Origin: Austropuccinia psidii
Taxonomy: Eukaryota; Basidiomycota; Pucciniomycetes; Pucciniales; Sphaerophragmiaceae
Assembly (NCBI GenBank): GCA_023105745.1
Contig: JALGQZ010000015.1
Span: forward strand, 16,714,499-16,778,498
Reading direction: 5' to 3'
Length of the DNA stretch: 64,000 bases
A program made the position numbers and the translations under genes. Below, piece after piece: positions 37,072-48,249 of the stretch. Below the pieces are notes generated by a model. It was given only the letters and a program-made list of their open reading frames with translations, was not told where the DNA came from and made no database searches. How positions within the stretch are numbered: the first letter of the stretch is position 1; every line of letters begins with the position of its first letter.

Positions 37072-38883
37072 TGTGAGCCTTAGAGGTAATTTCATATAGC
37101 CAAAAGACCCCAAATACAAAATTAACATATAAAAATAAATAAAATAAATTTATTTATATTACTAAAATGAAAATTAAAATATAAATATCAAATTATATTC
37201 ACAATTAAAAATTTAATTAAAATTTAAAAATAAAATTACATTAAAATTTTGAAATTACAAAATTACATTTATACTTGAAAAAATTAAGTAAAAATTAATT
37301 TTTAACAAAATTGTAAAAAAATAAACAAATTTGGAAAAAAGTTAAATAAAAATTATTATAACTTTTAATCCAATAAATAAACATATAAAAATTATTTCAC
37401 CATTGGATTCCTCATAAAAAATCAGGTGGGGTCACCTCTGGATGAAATTTCTGTAACTCAACTCTAAATAAGCTTGAATTAAGTTTTTAGTATTTTTAAT
37501 ACAAAAGTTGAAAATCCTCAAAACTTTAATTTAATTCACACCACATGTTGTGTTAACCATCAATTTTTGTGTTAAAATTGAGGTGTTGTGTTTAGTTTAG
37601 AAGTTATGAGGAATTGAAGTATTTTCAATTGAATTCAATTGAAATGTCAAAATGTGCGGATGTATTACATAATTGAACTTTGATTTACATATGAGGTATC
37701 AATTCTTACTGTATTGAACTGTACAACTCAATTGAATTACATATGTAAATTATAAGTATAATACATGATGAAGAATTGGAAAGATTAAATTCGGGGGGGA
37801 AAAGGAACTCCAGCTCTAAGGGGGAGCTAGACCCCCAAAATCCTTGCTGAAAGGCATGCGATGTCAAAATTCACGCAAAAGTTCATCACTTTTGGGCTGG
37901 AATTGAGTTACAGGGTCTGTGGACTCAATTGATGATGAGGTTTTGATACCAACTGGGGTAGTTTTAGCTGTTGCCAAGAGGGTAAAACTACCCTCAAGAT
38001 AAAAAAATCATAGTAAAAACAGTTTTAACTGGCTTCTACTCCTCTTACACACATTCTGACGTGTTTTGAAGGCTCTAGACCAGGTATTGCTATAGTAATG
38101 GCTGATTTAAGGGTCTAAAATGGCTAAAAATGGCTTAAACCAGCCATTTTTTGGTCCAAACCAGGGTTCAATGATGCCATAATTGGCTTTTCTGTTGTCA
38201 GACTGTTTTTAACCACTGAAAAGAACAAATTTTACTTTTGGAGTAAGAAAACTGATGGCTATAAAAGAATGTCTTCTTTGCCCCACTTTTCTCTTCATGT
38301 TAGAATCTTTTCCTTTTATAATTGGTTTAAACACTGTTAAACTAATCAATAAAAGATTCCAACCACCTTTTTTAAATCATTTTAAACCTTTCAACCACGT
38401 GAAAAATCATTATAATCATTGTTTGTAACTCTTATAATCATTTTTACCCCTGAACCACCCCAAAAGTGAATTAAAGCAGCTTTCATCACTGTAAACTTTG
38501 TCACTTTGTTTTCAAATTCACTCTGGTCACTTTTGGGAATGTTTTCGCTTTAATATTCTTTTTACAGACTCTGTTCTTTAATTAATTGCTTGCAGTTCAT
38601 TGCTCAATTAATTCCAATTGAAATTGCTCTTGAAGAAATTTCTTTTGTAGTCTTAAAATATCCCTTGTAGAGTATTTTTTGGATAAATTTTTATTGTTGG
38701 TAAAACAATAAATTTTTATGATATTATTGTTTTATACTAATAAAGTTATAAACAATAAAATTGGCGTGTTTTCTCTTAAAAATAATATTTCTTACTATTT
38801 TTAATTTATTTTTACCTTGTACAAATTTTGAGGACAGGAAAAGTACTAGATTTTTAATCCAAGTTTTATATCCACACCACACA
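37072..38883 (+). mobile_element. B1 3' LTR (1812 bp)
   Basis: It is collinear with the 5' LTR. It lacks a 14-bp stretch near 37775 (AAGGGAAAAATAAA in the 5' copy) and ends CACACCACACA, where the 5' copy ends CACACCTTACA. The CAAGT target duplication follows. Confidence 0.93.
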
Positions 38884-38888
38884 CAAGT

Positions 38889-40146
38889 CCCATGATCATA
38901 GGTCAAATAATAACAAAGTTATTCCTGCTCACAGTTGTTGCTGAGGATAAACCTTAGTTTCCACCTCCCATCTGAAATACAGAGTAAGAGGCCTACCCCA
39001 TCAAATGGGTATGCAGAATGAAGCTTCAAGCCAGGGCTATCAAATGGTACCAACCAAACTGAGCTAGCACCAGTATTACAGAAGTTATGGTCAAATTCAG
39101 GTCAAATAAGGGTGAATAAAACATTCACCTCACATCTAACTGCTACAGTTTTAGTGTGAGATACCTGAAGGGTCGTCCTTTTGGAAAGAGCACAATCAGG
39201 GCTCTCTGTTACTGTCATCCATTTTTCCAAATCTCCACTAGAACAAAAGGTATAGGGCAAACAAGCCCAATACAGCTTTTGCCTAAAAACAGGCACATGT
39301 ACAAAAAACTTGTACATGGGTTAACTTTGTCATATTTAATGATAACCATACCAAATAAGGTACCAATGTGTATAACACATACAGGGCTAAACACTGAACC
39401 AATGTTTGAGATTGATATTTGAAAAACTGACAAAGGTATAGCTGTTTTAAGATCAAAATCCCACAGTTTGGTCAATACAGCCTTACCATGGGATAATATC
39501 CCACAACCATAATTATGACATGTCAAACAGTAAAAGAAGCTTGTTTTTACTTCAATAATGTGGTCTTGTTCAGGTTCTGTACAGCATTCTACAGGTCATG
39601 CACGTCAGAATCAAGCTGTGTGGTCCCCAGATGAAAATTTTCACCCTTTATTGGTGAAAACAGCTCAGATGTGGTTTCAAAGCCACATCTGAGGCCAATA
39701 AAGGCTATAAAGGCCTTTTGTAAATCACAGGCCTGTCCTAGAGAGTGAAAAATCTTCACTTCCTCTACATGGAAAGGTGTAGCCACCTTTTCCCCCCATT
39801 TCAGGATAAAAAGGGGGCTTTTCACAGCCAGAGAAGCTTTCCTCATCTTTCTCTTGAATTTCTACATAGCAAACTGTCATAAACAGCTTTACTCTGGAAA
39901 ATAATCTGGTTATACTATAAGCTTTAGTATTGAAGTTCCCATTATAGTAATCCAACTGGTAAGCCTGCATCCAGGGCTTTCAGCAGTGCTCACCACCACT
40001 ATTTCTCAGTATTAAGGCCCTTTTCAATCAATTATAACCTTTATTATCTGAAAAACACCTATTATTTAATCTTTATAGCCTTATCACAAACATAGTTAAA
40101 GTTGTAACTAGCCTACTTACCACTTTATCATAGTTTCATCCTGACA
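38889..40146 (+). mobile_element. A2 5' LTR, remaining 1258 bp
   Basis: It continues the LTR interrupted by B1 and ends CATCCTGACA before the primer binding site. It contains the hairpin (39666-39691) and a TATA box, CTATAAAGG (39705-39713). Confidence 0.93.
39666..39691. repeat. LTR A hairpin near the TATA box (A2)
   Basis: CAGATGTGG and CCACATCTG are separated by eight bases, about 15 bp upstream of TATAAAG at 39706-39712. It is the equivalent of the 12-bp hairpin in A3. Confidence 0.75.
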
Positions 40147-40149
40147 TTT

Positions 40150-40165
40150 TGGGGGCCTGGCCATG
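40150..40165 (+). promoter_or_regulatory. Primer binding site of A2
   Basis: TGGGGGCCTGGCCATG begins three bases after the LTR end CTGACA. Confidence 0.75.
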
Positions 40166-40191
40166 TTTTTTTGAAATTCTTGGACCTTACA

Positions 40192-41779
40192 AGTAAGTTT
40201 TTCACTTATTTATTGCTTTCTGAAAATTGTTTTCTTAAAAATATAAATCATATATATTTTATATTGTTAATTGGTGTATATAACATTTTATACTCATATT
40301 ATAAGAGTACTTGTGACATGGCTAATAACCACAAGACCTTTATTTTTGGCGTGTTTTACATATAAAAACACTTCAGAGGTTAATAAGTCCTGTATTTTCA
40401 ACTAAATAAGGATACCTCTGACTGTAAAACCAACAGTTGATGCGTGGTTGAGTGTATTGTTGACGCAATTACACTTATACAGAACCACTTCATACAGATT
40501 TTACTTGAAAACAACAAGTCAATCTGGGGGATACTGGTACACAAACAGTGTAACAGGGTACCAACAGCTGTAATTCTGACGTGGAATTGTTAATGCAATT
40601 ACACTGTAATTATACAGGGTATATTGTAGTAATATACAGAGCACAGAGGCAATTCTTAGACATGCAAACATCATTTTAAAAAGTCTTAACTGACATCAAG
40701 CCCTCTTTTTCCTTTTTTGATTCAGTGGAAGAAAGCTATCTCCCACTAGAGACCCAGTCACAGGCCAACACACCAGTGAAACCCTCAGAACCAGAGGGAA
40801 GCAAGTGCAAAGGAAAGAGGCACAGTGATGGCCTTATTCCAGCAAAAAAGTGGACACCAATAGCAACCAAGAGGAGTTTAAAACCACAAAACTCTGCATC
40901 AATAAAAGGTAAATCAACCTTGACAAATTGTACAGGGAAGATTACTATAACTAACCCAGTTGTAACCTCTAAAGGTAAATTGCCCAAATCAGCAGACAAC
41001 AAATTTGTACAAGGCATAGTCAAAGGTAAATACCCTAAGAAGATAAAGTTTTTGACTGCTTGAAAACACTGATATGTCACCTGTACACCTCAGAGACCTT
41101 GGCTTCCAAAGGAACCAGCCAGAGTACAGAGAAGGCTTGTCTAGAACCAGAAGACCTGGAAGAGTACACCTTGTACACAGTGTTGGATGGAAAAACAATG
41201 AGGGAGATAATGTCAACCCTTCCATTCACACTCCAATTCAACAGGAACCTCAAACCAGAGTACTGGAAGGATATGGATCAAGTTCTTCAGCTCCACCAAC
41301 TCCTCAAAGATTTATTTCAATGGAGCATGGACAACAAGAGGTTCAACCTAGCATCTCACTGGGCAGAACTTGGAGCAAGTCGCCAAAGGATCTTTCTCAA
41401 AGAGATAGACTTCAAGGACCTTATGGTAGTCAATAAAGGTTGAAATCCTACCAGGCAGTTCAGACTCCTGGAGGACAGGGAAAACAGGATAAGGGAGAAT
41501 CAAGCCACTATCCAAGCTATAGAAGAACAGTTAACCAAGACAGGGACTACTCAAATTCCTTCAGGCTCACAAGGAGGAGGCCAAATCAGCTCTCCAGTGG
41601 CTTCACACCATTCAGTGACCAGGAGTCACCATTCTTCACAATTCCAGGAGGTTTCCAGGAGAAGACAAGGATAAAAGGGGAAAAACAAGACCTCTTTCAA
41701 TCAAAGTAAGAGAGAGTCAGCCCCAATGATCCAGGAGTTGTTGGATTTAGTGAAAGAAGTGCACAAGAACCAGAAGTAG
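40192..41779 (+). pseudogene. A2 ORF1: spliced protein overlapping gag, two stop codons
   Basis: Exon 0 ends ...CTTACAA at 40192 before GTAAGT. Intron 1 (40193-40725) ends TTGATTCAG, and exon 1 starts TGGAAGAAAGC. Joining gives CAATGGAAG, so the start codon A|TG is made by splicing: M-E-E-S-Y-L-P. Exon 1 (40726-41025) ends one base into a codon. Intron 2 is 41026-41093, and exon 2 continues ETLASKGTSQ in the +1 frame of gag to TAG 41777-41779. The full frame would be 328 codons with no frameshift, but TGA at 41441 replaces the Trp of KGWNP and a TAA lies at about 41669. The architecture matches ORF1 of family B: phase-1 intron, helical core ending in an xGWxP motif, basic Ser/Pro region, C-terminal helix. 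Function unknown. Confidence 0.65.
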
Positions 41780-43254
41780 TTGCAAACCACTCTATAGTCA
41801 GTAGTTGTATTAATAGAAATATTACCCCCACTCAGATTGAACATAATGCCATCTCACCTGAGAGTAACTTAAACAGTGATGCACTTTGGTTACAAATGTC
41901 CCAATATTCTGAGCAAACTCAAAAGCAGTTTGCAGAAATTGAAGCAAGCCATGAGAGGATGAAAGAATTAACAGCCTCCATGGATAAAATTGTCAAAACT
42001 CTTCAAGAAGGAAATGTTCAATTGAGCAAAGCCTCTGAAGAAACCAACAAGATACTTAATATAGTCTTTGAAGAACAACACCATAGCAGAATGGACAGGG
42101 ATTTTCTGGAACAAGATTTAAAAAAATTGTTTAATGTCTACCATAACATGAAGCCCCAACCACAAGACCATGTTATGGATAATCCATATCACCCACATGA
42201 AATAAAACCAGATTTCATGTTGGGCAATAAGGCAAGATCTCCATCAAAATACCAGGATGGAGATAATATGTCTTATTCTGAAAGGGAAGCCTTGAAACAG
42301 CTTCCTGAGGCCTCCAGCTGGCCCAAATTCTCTGTGACAGGAGAATATGATCATATGGAACTCATAGATTATTTTGATGGACTCTTCATTGATGTACCAA
42401 GCATGCCAGATTACTGGATTACTGCTAGACTAAATACAGCATTTAAAGGTCACGCTAGTATATGGTACACAGAAATGAAAGAAATCCATGGCAGACAAAA
42501 CTGGCCATGGTGGAAGAGTCAAATCATCCAAAGGTACAGTGATGGTACTTGGATATGGAAAAGGACCATGTCATTTGAAAATGAAAACTACTCTATGGAC
42601 AAAGTTCCATACGAGTGGTATCTCAGACAGTCTAAAAGACCTGAAGCCATTGATCCTTAGATGAACATCCAAATGAGGAATCACAAGCTTCTGACACAAC
42701 TTCCAGGAGAACTAGACCATGCATTAAAATGCAGATGCAATCAAAATTGCACTCTGGATGACATTGCTGATACCTTACAAGACATAAGGAAAAGAACCAA
42801 TATAGGAAAACTCACCCCATATAAGAGCAGTGGTTTCAAAGAGAAACAACCTTTCAGGGTAGAATTTAAAGAAAAACCAAAAGAAAGGGTGTCAGAAGTG
42901 GCGAAGAAGAGGAATTCTTGTCAAAATTGTGGTTCAACAGACCATTATGCCAACAACTGTCCAAAGGCAAAGAGAAAAGTCTATGCCATTCAGAAAGTCC
43001 CAGAGGAGGAATCCCCAACAGAGGATTCTGAATCAGACTCCATGGGTGATGCCATGAGAGAACCATCTGATGATGATCAAGACCCAAGAGAAGAATTTCT
43101 AGTAGAATACCAAGAGAAAATCCAACTAAAAATGCAGCACATACAGTTGGAAGCAGGGATGCCACAGGATACTGCCAACAAAAACTTGCACAAACATTCC
43201 TGGTCACACCAACCAGAGGAATGGCATACATACATGGAACAGCCACAAAAATGA
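41074..43254 (+). pseudogene. A2 gag
   Basis: The gag-frame ATG at 41074 is inside intron 2 of ORF1, as in A1 and in family B. The frame has stops at 41434-41439 and 41707-41709, then is open from 41713 to 42660. The first ATG after the ORF1 stop is at 41896 (MSQYSEQTQKQFAEIEASHE), which may be the start of a shorter Gag. It carries a coiled-coil-like stretch, then capsid (WPKFSVTGEYDHME, TEMKEIHGRQNWPWWK), a TAG at 42658, and zinc knuckle CQNCGSTDHYANNC (about 42919). Just before the protease a short deletion relative to A1 (near 43185) shifts the frame. Confidence 0.82.
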
Positions 43255-46200
43255 CTGTCTGTATTGACAATGCTCAACAGCCATTGATCATTGATAGTGG
43301 GGCACACTGCTCCATAGTGGCCAGAAATTATCTGTATAACCACTTCCCGAATTGGGAAAAACAGCTCTTGCCAACCAAGGCAAAAAACTTCAAGAGTGCA
43401 TCAGGAAAGATGACTTCTATTGGTAAAATTATTAAAGAAATAATTATACCTCATAGGAAGGCTAATATCAGGCTCAAACAACAGTTTGTAGTGCTTGATG
43501 ATTCCCACATCCAAGGGTTCTTCCTGGGAACAGATTACCAAAGAATGTATGGCATAGATATTTAAAATATTAAAAACAGGCGTATTGCCATTTGTACCAA
43601 CAAGCAGAAGAAATTTTCAATTGATATATACCAAATCTCTACCCATGACCCACTGGAGGAGCTACTGAATGAATTCAGGGAGGGCCAGTTTAGCACTACC
43701 CTCACCAGTAAACAAAAACTAAGTTTACTGAAGATGCTGTGGAAGAACAGACCAGCATTTGGTATTGGTGAAGAACCATTAGGCAAGATCAAAGGCCATG
43801 ATATAAAACTATATCTGGATTTGGAAAGACCTTATTCACCCATTCTCAGGAGAGCTCCTTATTCAGAAAGTCTGGAAACCAGGAAAGAAATTGAAAAACA
43901 TATCAATGAACTCCTGGACATGGATGTCATCAGAAAGATTGGACATAATGAAATAGGGGAAATAACCACCCCTGTCCTAATCACCTGGCATGATGGAAAT
44001 TCTAGACTGCGTGGAGACTTTAGAGCTCTGAATAACTACACAAAAGCAGACAGGTACCCTATACCCAGGAGACCTCAGGCCTTGGATAAACTGGCAAAAG
44101 CCAAATACATAACCAAAATGGATTGTATGAAAGGCTTTGACCAAAATGGGGTTAAACCAAACCCCATTAAATTACTCAGAATAATATGCCATATGGGCAG
44201 ATATGTGTACACCAGGATGCCATTTGGCATCAAAAATGCACCAGCCCATTTCCAAGGGATGATGGACACAATATTTCAAGAAGAAATATTGGAAGGCTGG
44301 ATGGTGGTATATATTGATGACATAATTATATAGTCAGAGACATGGGAAGACCATGTACAATACATAGAGATAGTGCTGAGTAAATGTACACCCATCAATC
44401 TGAAAATTTCACTGAAAAAGTGTAATTTTGGCCAACAAGAGCTACTAGCTCTAGGACAGAAAGTCTCAGGTCTTAGCCTGGAAACTGACCACAATAAAGT
44501 AGCATCAGTACTTCAAAAGCCAGTACCAAAGAGCATCAAAGAGATGCAATCCTTCCTTGGGTTTGCTAGCTACTACAGAAACCACATCAAGAATTTTGCC
44601 CACATAACCAGTAGTTCTTACAAGGTATGTTCAAAAGTTTTAGTTCTTGAAATTACCAAGGAAACAAGGGATGCATATGAGAGGATCAAACAGAACTCAC
44701 AAATGCACCTGTGCTCATCTTGTCTGACTTTTAACTACCATTCAAGTTATACATAGATGCAGCATGTAGCCAAGGTTTAGGAGCAGCCCTTCACAAAAGA
44801 CAAATTGTGGATGGTGAACCAAGAGAAGGAGTAATATTTTACATCTCTAGGCAACTGAAATATTTAGAAGCCAGGTATGGGGCCACCCAGACTGAATTTC
44901 TATGCTTAGTCTGGGCTCTGGAAGAACTCTATTATTATCTGGAGGGTGCAATCTTTGAAGTCTACACAGAATGCACAGCCTTGAGGTATTTACTAAACAT
45001 GAAGACTACAAATAGAAACATGCTGAGATGGAAAATAGCCATCCAGGAGTATGAAGGGAATATGACCATCATATACAAAGAAGGTAAAAACCATACCAAT
45101 GCAGATGGCCACTGAACAATGTCAAAAGCAATCCAGCTTATGACCCTGAATTTGCAGCCAAGTTCCCCATCCATTTCATGGAGATAGATAGGAAGAAGAA
45201 CTTCAGATTTTCTGGATGGGCACCAGAAAGTGGTACCTTTGACAGTGGGAACACTGATTCAGAAGGAACAGAAACTCCCATACTGGGAATAAGCTCCTCA
45301 GAACTGCACAATGAATTTTTCAGTGCAGTATGAAAGTCATATGGCAAGCACAAACAGTGTGGAATCTTACTACAACTCCTTTGACAAAAATACAGGAGCC
45401 CAGACCTGGAATCCCAGCTGGAAGAACCCTGGATGAGGGCCTACAAGAATAAAAAGTTCTTCCTTGTAGATGGCCTGCTTTACCACAGAGAAAAGCATAC
45501 AAGTGCACTCACAGTGGTAGACAGAGAGCACATTTCCCTGATCATGCAGGAATGCCATGACTGCCCCTATATGGGACACATGAGTGAAGACAGGACCAAA
45601 GAGAGGGTAGCAAGCACAGCTTGGTGGCCCAAGTGGGAACAAGAGTTGAGTGAATACATCAACACTTGTGAAAGATGCCAAAAGGAAAATAGGAAACATA
45701 GGAAGAAGTATGGGTTACTTAAACACATAGAAGAACCCAACGACCCATGGGAAACCACGAATATGGACTGGGTCACAGGACTTGTCCCAGGAGGCAAAGA
45801 AAACTACAATTCCTGTTTAATCATAGTTGATAGGTTCAGAAAGAGTATGAGGTGCCTGCCATGCCATAAAGTGGACACAGTCATGGATACTGCTCTGCTA
45901 TTCTGGAATAACATCATATCTACCTGTGGAGTCCCTAAGATCATCATTAGTGATAGGGACCCAAAATTCACATCTGAAATTTGGACCACCTTGTATGACT
46001 TGCTTGGCACCAAGCTTGCATTTTCCACCGCTTACCATCCACAAAAAGATGGCCTAGCTGAAAGGAAGATCCATACAATGGAGGACATACTTAGAAGGTT
46101 TTGTGCCCATGGCATGGAATACAAGGACCATTAGGGATACACCCATGACTGGGTTACCCTCCTACCAGCTGTCCAACTGGCTTATAATACAAGTCAGCAC

Positions 46201-46881
46201 TCTACCACAGGAAAAACACCTGCACTGGTAGAGAAAGGGTGGAATCCCCTGTTGCCTGTGGATCACTTGAAGAAGAATCCTCTGACCATCCACCCCACAG
46301 CCAAAGACTTCAATGAGATGTGGAAGAGGGCTTGTGACACAGCAGCCAAATTCATAGCTGAGGCCAAGGATTATAATAAGCAGAGGTGGGACAAGACACA
46401 CATGGAACCTGACTTTGAGGAAGGGGACCAGGTGTTAGTGTCTACACTAAACTTTAATAATCTTAAAGGACCTAAGAAAATGAGAGACTCATTTGTAGGT
46501 CCCTTCACTATCATTAAATTGATAGGGAAAAATGAAGTGGAAGTCAAACTCACAGCAGAATTTTCCAGAAAACACCCAGTCTTCCCAGTGAGCTTAGTCA
46601 AGCCATACTTCCAGACAGAGGAGGATAAACTCCCCTCCAGGAAGAAGAACCCCACACCACCAGAAATAGTGGAAGTGGAAGACTCCCCTGGACCAGTGAA
46701 GAGAATCATAAAGCCCAGGAAGATCAGACTTAATGGCAAGGATCAGAGACAGTACTTGGTCAGATTCAAGAACCAGACAGCTGATAAAGACAAATGGTTG
46801 GCACAAGATGCCATACCAGATGGGAACCTTCATTTAAGGAGATTCAGAGCCTCTAGGAGGACTGAAAAGTCTCATAAATGA
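43221..46881 (+). pseudogene. A2 pol: protease, RT, RNase H, integrase, chromodomain
   Basis: Protease IIDSGAHCSIVA (about 43287). TAA at 43563-43565 between protease and RT, shared with A1. RT follows with [12 protein letters not shown] and an intact YIDDIII box just before a TAG at 44331. A one-base loss lies near 44700. RNase H (ARYGATQTEF to NHTNADG) ends at a deletion near 45105. Integrase resumes in frame from 45433 ([42 protein letters not shown]) with catalytic D, D and E all present and a TAG at 46132. The GPF module (DSFVGPFTII) and a C-terminal chromodomain (QRQYLVRFKNQTADKDKWL) end at 46881. Few lesions, but they suffice to kill the copy. Confidence 0.88.
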
Positions 46882-46893
46882 TGAGCCTTTTTT

Positions 46894-46905
46894 AGAGGGA
46901 GGGTA
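46894..46905 (+). promoter_or_regulatory. Polypurine tract of A2
   Basis: AGAGGGAGGGTA immediately precedes the 3' LTR. Confidence 0.75.
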
Positions 46906-48244
46906 TTTCAGCCTGTGACTCCAAACCAGAGCACAAGCATGACAGCCAAATACCATAAACCAATGGTATAGCCAAGATACCACCAAAACATGGAGCTGAG
47001 CCAAATCAGCTTGAAAGGTATCAAAAGAAAGCGGAAACTCACCCCTTTCCAAATATACAACTCCCATCATCATAGGAAAAAGAATAAGAAAGTTATTCCT
47101 GCTCAAAGTTGTTGCTGGGCATAAACTTTAATTTTCACCTCTCATCTGAAATACAGAGTAAGAGGCCTAACCCCATCAAATTGGTATGCAAAATAAAGCT
47201 CTAAGCCAGGGCTATCCAATGGTGCCAACCAAACTGAGCTAGCACCAGTATTACAGAAGGTATGGTCAAATCAAGGCCAAATAAGGGTGAATAAAACATT
47301 CTCCTTCTATATAACTCCTACAGTTTTTGTGTGAGATACTTAAAGTGGGGTCTTTTTGGAAATGGCAAAATCAGGGCTATCAGCCCAATACAGCTTTTGC
47401 CTAAAAACTTGTACATGGGATAACTTCATCATATTTAATGATAAACATACCAGATAAGGTACCATTGTGTAGAACACATACAGGGCTACACACTGATTCA
47501 ATTTTGGGGTTGATATCTCAAGAACAGACAAAGTTCTAGCTGTTTTAAGGTCAAAATCCCACATTTTGACCAATACAGCCTTACCATGGGATAATATCCC
47601 ATAACCATGATTGTGATGTGTCAAACTGACGAAGAAGCTTGTTTTTACTTCATTACCTCATATTTCAATCGATACTGGGGTCCCATACAGGTTCTGTACA
47701 GCATTCTATGCATCATACACGTTAGAATCAGGCTGTGTGGTCCCCAGATGAATGGTTTCACCCTGTATTGGTGAAAACAGCCCAGATGTGGATTCAAAAC
47801 CACATAAGAGCCCTATACAGGCTATACAGGCCTTTTGTAAACCCCCAGCCTGTCCTAGAGAGTGAAAAAACTTCACTTCCTCTATGTGGAAACATCTAGC
47901 CACCTTTTCACCCCATTTCAGGATAAAAAGGGGGCTTTTCACAGCCAGAAAAGCTTTCCTCATCCTGCTCTTGAATTCCTACGTAGTAAACTGTCAAAAA
48001 CAGTTTTACTCTTGGAAAATAATCAGGCTATACTATAAGCTTTAGTATTGAAGTTCCTATTATAGTAATCCAACTGGTAATCCTGCATCCAGGGCTTTCA
48101 GAAGCGCTCACCACCACTATTTCTCAATAGTAAAGCCCTTTTTCTCTTAAAAACACCTTTATTTCAATTTTTCTAACCATTTCACAAACATAGTTAAAGT
48201 TGTAACCAGCCTATTTACCACTTTATCATAGTTTCATCCTGACA
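46906..48244 (+). mobile_element. A2 3' LTR (1339 bp)
   Basis: It starts TTTCAGCCTGTGACTCC (mutated TGTCAG terminus) and ends CATCCTGACA. The TTGGG target duplication follows. It is shorter than the 5' LTR because of small deletions near 47380-47400. Confidence 0.92.
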
Positions 48245-48249
48245 TTGGG

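Larger units (their letters stand above)
28824..38883 (+). mobile_element. B1: full-length family B element nested in the A2 5' LTR
   Basis: It is flanked by the exact duplication CAAGT (28819-28823 and 38884-38888). The LTRs (28824-30651 and 37072-38883) start TGTGAGCC and end in CA. By eye they differ at roughly 4% of positions in the first 300 bp, so the insertion is not recent. Internal order is primer binding site, ORF1 (spliced), gag, protease, RT, RNase H, integrase, chromodomain, polypurine tract. The gag-pol frame has several stop codons but no frameshift. Confidence 0.95.
28667..48244 (+). mobile_element. A2: complete family A element carrying nested B1
   Basis: The target duplication TTGGG is exact on both sides (28662-28666 and 48245-48249). 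The 5' LTR is split by B1: 28667-28823, then 38889-40146. The internal region is 40147-46905 and the 3' LTR is 46906-48244. Without B1 the element is about 9.5 kb. It holds a spliced ORF1, gag, and pol with a C-terminal chromodomain; all are broken by a few stops and frameshifts, but it is much cleaner than A1. It inserted into the ~155-bp array before B1 arrived. Confidence 0.93.

Noticed and set aside
41094..41779. Reading the ORF1/gag overlap as simple frameshift decay of one protein
   Set aside because: In B1 and B2 both frames are open over 600 nt, and in all four copies the +1 frame joins in phase to exon 1 through an intron with GT/AG ends; decay would not preserve this.
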